The position numbers were made by a program, and so were the translations under genes. Below the pieces are notes generated by a model, which did not search any database, had not been told where the DNA came from, and worked only from the letters and a program-made list of their open reading frames with translations. From NCBI GenBank assembly GCA_002084865.1, contig NBMG01000067.1, positions 1 to 9,038 on the forward strand: DNA of 9,038 nt. The letters run 5' to 3'. How positions within the stretch are numbered: position 1 is the first letter of the stretch; the number at the start of each line of letters is the position of its first letter. This stretch comes from Candidatus Atribacteria bacterium 4572_76 (GTDB lineage: Bacteria > Atribacterota > Phoenicimicrobiia > Phoenicimicrobiales > Phoenicimicrobiaceae). Below are positions 6,416-9,038 of this stretch, piece by piece.

Positions 6416-6928
6416 ATTAAGTCAACATCAAAGTTAAGAATAAATGAGAAAATCAGAGCAGAGAAGATCAGGCTTATAGATTTTGAAGGTAAACAGGTAG
6501 GGGTAGTAAGTAAAAAGGAGGGCCTTGAGCTTGCTGAAAAGAGTAATCTTGACTTAGTTGAAGTTGCACCAGATGCTAATCCTCCGGTTTGTAGGATTAT
6601 CGATTACGGAAAATATAAATACTTACTGGATAAAAAAAATAGAAGCGGGAAGAAGAAACAGAAAAGCGGTGGAATGAAAGAAATAAAAATGCGCCCTAAT
6701 ATTGGAGAACATGATTACAATTTTAAAGTAAAAAATCTATGTAAATTTTTAGAAGAAGGTAATCAGGTGAAAATCACTATAATGTTTAGAGGGCGAGAAA
6801 TGAATTATGTAGATTTAGGAAGAAAAATATTAGAGAATATAACTAAACATACCGAAGAAATTGCCAAGGTTGTAAAGGAGCCAAAGTTAGAAGGACGGAA
6901 TATGATTTTAGTTTTAATGCCTAAATAA
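6416..6928 (+). CDS. infC: Translation initiation factor IF-3, ATT start
   Basis: IF3 binds the 30S subunit, prevents premature 50S joining and checks start-codon choice. Reading back from the first in-frame ATG (6674) the frame stays open and encodes the whole N-terminal domain. The start is therefore ATT at 6416, 9 nt after AAGGAGG (6400-6406), giving 170 residues. The N-domain includes LRINEKIRAEKIRLID and DLVEVAPDANPPVCRIIDYGKYKY (to about residue 69). A basic linker follows (about 73-86), then the C-domain with MKEIKMRPNIGEHDY, FRGREM and PKLEGRNMI. The ATT start is the classic infC feature: IF3 discriminates against it and so limits its own synthesis. It is the first gene of the operon with rpmI and rplT. 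Confidence 0.96.
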   Translation: MKSTSKLRINEKIRAEKIRLIDFEGKQVGVVSKKEGLELAEKSNLDLVEVAPDANPPVCRIIDYGKYKYLLDKKNRSGKKKQKSGGMKEIKMRPNIGEHDYNFKVKNLCKFLEEGNQVKITIMFRGREMNYVDLGRKILENITKHTEEIAKVVKEPKLEGRNMILVLMPK

Positions 6929-6962
6929 TATAAAACATTACTAGAAAAGAGGTTAAGTGCAT

Positions 6963-7160
6963 ATGCCCAAAATGAAGACGCATAAGAGTTCAGCAAAAAG
7001 ATTTAAGTTGAGCAGTTCAGGTAAGGTAATAAGGTCAAAGGCTTATAAAAGTCATATTTTGACTAAAAAGACTGCAAAGCGCAAGAGAAATCTAAGGAAA
7101 GATACTACGGTTAGCAGTGTCGAGACAAAAACTATTAAAGTATTGCTACCTTATTCTTAA
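6963..7160 (+). CDS. rpmI: Ribosomal protein bL35
   Basis: A 65-residue, highly basic protein of the 50S subunit. MPKMKTHKSSAKRFK at the N-terminus, then KAYKSHILTKKTAKRKRNLRK and the terminal LLPYS are diagnostic of bL35, and the length is standard. The ATG at 6963 is preferred over an in-frame GTG at 6957 because it gives MPKMKTH and follows AAAAGAGG (6945-6952) by 10 nt. It lies 34 nt after infC, in the usual infC-rpmI-rplT order. Confidence 0.97.
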   Translation: MPKMKTHKSSAKRFKLSSSGKVIRSKAYKSHILTKKTAKRKRNLRKDTTVSSVETKTIKVLLPYS

Positions 7161-7226
7161 TATTTTTCAAAAATATTAGTACATTATTTTTTGTTATTTC
7201 GCACTTAATGCGGAATTTAGAAATAG

Positions 7227-7246
7227 GGGCACGATGCATCGTGCCC
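7227..7246. repeat. Perfect 20-bp palindrome
   Basis: GGGCACGATGCATCGTGCCC equals its own reverse complement. It is GC-rich within an AT-rich gap, so it stands out in composition. Similar short GGGCACG...CGTGCCC palindromes occur dispersed in many bacterial genomes, and this may be one such copy. That comparison is from memory. Confidence 0.7.
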
Positions 7247-7276
7247 AAAGAAACCAGAAGATAGAAGAAGAATAGA

Positions 7277-7316
7277 TTCCCGCTGAAGTTTACACTCACG
7301 AAAGTGGGTGCGGGAA
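7277..7316. repeat. Compound hairpin, dispersed-repeat-like
   Basis: The outer stem is TTCCCGC/GCGGGAA (7277-7283/7310-7316). The inner stem is ACTCAC/GTGGGT (7294-7299/7304-7309, one G-U) closed by a GAAA tetraloop. A 10-nt bulge lies on the 5' side. GATTCCCGC...GCGGGAA elements are a widespread class of small bacterial dispersed repeats, but a local RNA signal for rplT is also possible. Confidence 0.6.
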
Positions 7317-7345
7317 GGACATATAAAAAATAAGGAGTGAATGGT

Positions 7346-7702
7346 ATGCCAAGAGCGACAAATAGTGTTGCCTCACGAAGAAGAAGAAAAAAAGTATTAA
7401 AATTAACTAAAGGATATTGGGGGGCAAAAAGCAAACTTTATCGTACTGCTCATGAAGCTATGATGAAGGCACTTTCTTATGCCTATAGAGATAGAAGAGT
7501 GAGAAAAAGAGATTTTAGAAGTTTATGGATAACCAGAATTGGTATTGCTGCCAGAAACGAAGGAATTTCTTATAGTAAATTTATAAGAGGTTTAAAGGTT
7601 ACAGGAGTAGAAATCAATCGGAAAATATTAGCTGAATTAGCAGTAAGGAATCACGAAGCATTTGTTAGTGTGGTGAAAGTAGCTAAAGGAGGCTTGAATT
7701 AA
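7346..7702 (+). CDS. rplT: Ribosomal protein bL20
   Basis: A 118-residue 50S assembly protein and the known autoregulator of this operon in other bacteria. The sequence starts MPRATNSVASRRRRKKVLKL, followed by KGYWGAKSKLYR, AYRDRRVRKRDFRSLWITRI and ISYSKFIRGLK, all typical of bL20, with the expected length and an intact end. The start is ATG 7346, 8 nt after AAGGAG (7332-7337). An in-frame GTG at 7337 overlaps this ribosome binding site and would add MNG before the conserved MPR, so it is rejected. A T-box and pheS follow with no terminator between. Confidence 0.97.
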   Translation: MPRATNSVASRRRRKKVLKLTKGYWGAKSKLYRTAHEAMMKALSYAYRDRRVRKRDFRSLWITRIGIAARNEGISYSKFIRGLKVTGVEINRKILAELAVRNHEAFVSVVKVAKGGLN

Positions 7703-7868
7703 GTTTAATTTTTTACAGATTAATATCTATGAAATATTTTTCGTTAAAGGTTATGATAAAAATAAGTAGGTTATAACTAACTTGATGCTTAGTCTGGTTA
7801 GACAATAATCGAAATTCACTTTAGAACTGCAGACTGAAATTTTAAAAAGTAAGTTTTGCCAGTACCCT

Positions 7869-7916
7869 ACTGTTAAAAGGGGCAAAGTACGGACTGTTAA
7901 AAGGGGCAAAGTACGG
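7869..7916 (+). repeat. Perfect 24-bp tandem duplication inside the Phe T-box
   Basis: Two identical 24-nt units (7869-7892 and 7893-7916) begin ACTGTTAAAAGGGGC and end AAAGTACGG. Each copy carries GGCAAA, complementary to TTTGCC (7855-7860), and GTAC, complementary to GTAC (7862-7865). The leader therefore has two alternative 3' arms for the element that occupies the Stem II/IIA-B position. Confidence 0.95.
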
Positions 7917-7958
7917 ATTTGCTTGATAGAAAGCAGATCAAGAAGGGTGGTACCGCGG

Positions 7959-8016
7959 AAAAGGTTTATAATTTTCGTCCCTTTACGAGGCGAAGAAAAT
8001 TATAAACCTTTTTTAT
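7959..8016 (+). terminator. T-box-controlled intrinsic terminator before pheS
   Basis: AAGGTTTATAATTTTC (7961-7976) pairs perfectly with 7995-8010, 16 bp, extended to 18 bp by flanking A-T pairs and followed by the T-rich run. GTCCCTT at the top is the antiterminator partner of the T-box AAGGG. It is the strongest hairpin in the window. Confidence 0.93.
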
Positions 8017-8052
8017 TTTATCGGAACCATTAATGATAAGGAGGGGGCACTA

Positions 8053-8980
8053 TTGAAAAATAAGATAGAAGAGGTTAAAAAAGAAATTTTTTCTAAATCA
8101 AATTTGGTTAAGAATTTAAAGGCCAAAAATTGGGCAGTTATTGAACCAGACCAAAAGAGATATTGAAAAACTATTAGATATAAAAACTACAGAGATAGAA
8201 AAAATAGAAAAAAATAAAAAATTACATGAGGAAAGTGTAGATATTACCCTTCCCGGGAGAAAACATGAACGCGGAGGCACTCATCCTATTACTCTGGTTT
8301 TAAAGAAAATAGAAGAAATATTTTTAAGTTTAGGATTTAAAATAGAAGAAGGCCCGGAGGTAGAGTTAGATTATTATAACTTTGAAGCACTTAATATTCC
8401 CAAGGACCACCCTGCCAGAGATGACCAGGATTCTTTTTACATAAACAGAGAAATTTTACTTCGAACTCATACTTCACCAGTGGAAATAAGGGTTATGGAA
8501 AAGCAGCAGCCTCCGGTTAGGATGATTACTATAGGAAGATGTTATAGGCGTGATGCTGCGGACAGTACTCATTCGCCCATGTTTCATCAGATAGAAGGTT
8601 TAGCAGTAGATAAAGATATTACTTTTGGTGATTTGAAAGGCGTTTTAACTGTTTTTGTGCACAGAATGTTTGGCGAAGACAGGAAAGTAAGGTTTAGGCC
8701 GGGTTATTTTCCTTTTACGGAACCGAGCGCAGAAGTAGACGTATCTTGTCTGTTATGTCATGGAAAAGGGTGTAGAGCTTGCGGATATAGTGGATGGTTA
8801 GAGATTATGGGCGCAGGGGTAACCGATCCGGTAGTCTTTAAGATGGTAGGATACGACCCGGAAAAATATTCTGGCTTTGCCTTTGGAATGGGAGCAGAGA
8901 GAATTGCTATGCTAAAATATGGCATAAACGATATCCGATTATTTTTCGAAAATGATTTAAGATTTTTGAAACAATTTTAA
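8053..8980 (+). pseudogene. pheS: pheS, phenylalanyl-tRNA synthetase alpha subunit, with N-terminal deletion and frameshift
   Basis: PheS is the catalytic subunit of the alpha2-beta2 PheRS. AAGGAGG (8038-8044) precedes a TTG start at 8053 by 8 nt. That frame encodes KNKIEEVKKEIFSKSNLVKNLK, a fair N-terminal coiled-coil start, but soon goes out of register and stops at 8164-8166. From 8120 another frame reads RPKIGQLLNQTKRDIEKLL, the conserved helix of the family, and stays open to 8980. About 30 residues, including the conserved YLGKKG-type segment, are missing at the junction (about 8117-8122). The downstream catalytic part looks complete: GPEVELDYYNFEALNIP, RTHTSPV, THSPMFHQIEG, FPFTEPSAEVDV, a Cys cluster CLLCHGKGCRAC, FAFGMGAERIAMLKYG and LRFLKQF. 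A TTG at 8141 could start a 279-residue protein lacking the tRNA-binding coiled coil, but no ribosome binding site precedes it. Confidence 0.88.
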
Positions 8981-8982
8981 TT

Positions 8983-9017
8983 AGTATATCGTATTTCGTA
9001 TATCGTATATCGTGAAG
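8983..9017. repeat. 7-bp tandem repeat array after pheS
   Basis: Five consecutive 7-nt units: AGTATAT, CGTATTT, CGTATAT, CGTATAT, CGTGAAG, starting 2 nt after the pheS stop. pheT would be expected next, but no start codon with a ribosome binding site appears before the window ends at 9038. Confidence 0.7.
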
Positions 9018-9038
9018 AAAATAGAAGAGAAAAAGAAG

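Larger units (their letters stand above)
7161..7345 (+). other. rpmI-rplT gap with four successive hairpins
   Basis: This 185-nt gap is longer than I would expect between these two genes. It holds an AT-only hairpin at 7159-7177 (AATATTTTT/AAAAATATT) overlapping the rpmI stop, an 8-bp hairpin at 7196-7216 (ATTTCGCA/TGCGGAAT with one G-U), a perfect 20-nt palindrome at 7227-7246, and a compound hairpin at 7277-7316 with a GAAA tetraloop. No classic terminator (GC stem directly followed by a T-run) is evident, so rplT is probably still co-transcribed. Confidence 0.6.
7743..8016 (+). promoter_or_regulatory. Phenylalanine T-box riboswitch leader of pheS
   Basis: The T-box motif AAGGGTGGTACCGCGG lies at 7943-7958, with TGGT at 7948-7951 matching the ACCA end of tRNA-Phe. 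The specifier loop reads GAAA-TTC-A with specifier TTC (7815-7817), a Phe codon. The lower Stem I is probably GTTAAAG/CTTTagAAC (7743-7749/7819-7827), and an apical hairpin is GTCT/AGAC. Stem III is GATTTGCTT/AAGCAGATC (7916-7924/7931-7939). The segment between Stem I and Stem III carries a 24-bp tandem duplication. A weak promoter is possible (TTTACA 7712-7717, TATTTT 7735-7740). Readthrough from rplT is the alternative. Confidence 0.92.

Noticed and set aside
6674..6928. infC as a short 84-residue protein starting at the first ATG
   Set aside because: The full IF3 N-terminal domain is encoded upstream in the same frame from an ATT start at 6416 with a strong ribosome binding site.
7135..7434. 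99-residue reverse-strand frame over the rpmI-rplT gap
   Set aside because: It overlaps both ribosomal protein genes and the palindromes, has no ribosome binding site and no recognisable features.

Overview
The window is AT-rich and coding only on the + strand. It is a bacterial translation locus: leucyl-, threonyl- and phenylalanyl-tRNA synthetase genes (leuS, thrS, pheS), each behind its own T-box leader, plus ssb, five tRNA genes and the infC-rpmI-rplT operon (IF3, bL35, bL20). T-box control of three synthetases, strong AAGGAGG ribosome binding sites, sigma-A-like promoters and CCA-encoding tRNA genes point to a low-GC Bacillota (Clostridia-like) bacterium or another phylum that carries T-boxes (for example Atribacterota). 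The sequence alone does not settle which.

Layout. 1-2429: promoter, Leu T-box (specifier CTC), and leuS, which is broken by an out-of-frame deletion near 605 and seems to lack a second, in-frame block near 1002. 2520-2969: intact ssb. 2970-3331: non-coding DNA bounded by inverted arrays of 7-bp repeats. 3333-3856: a strong extended -10 promoter and tRNA-Val(UAC), -Phe(GAA), -Gly(GCC), -Cys(GCA), -Val(GAC). 3886-6098: Thr T-box (specifier ACC) and intact thrS. 6099-7702: promoter, structured leader, infC with an ATT start, rpmI, a 185-nt gap full of palindromes, and rplT. 7743-8980: Phe T-box (specifier TTC, with a 24-bp tandem duplication) and pheS, whose N-terminal region carries a deletion and frameshift. 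8981-9038: another 7-bp repeat array; no pheT start is visible before the end.

How it works together. Each T-box should sense uncharged tRNA for its own synthetase. The specifier codons CUC, ACC and UUC sit in the same structural register in all three leaders and match the downstream enzymes. The tRNA-Phe in the window fits the pheS leader at both contact points (anticodon GAA with UUC; ACCA end with UGGU). No terminator separates the tRNA cluster from the Thr T-box, or rplT from the Phe T-box, so both leaders may be reached by readthrough.

I found no new defence, mobile or metabolic system. The main anomaly is that two of three essential synthetase genes carry deletions in conserved regions, and the leuS leader seems to lack its middle stems, while thrS, ssb, infC, rpmI and rplT look intact. 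Assembly error and real gene decay are both possible.
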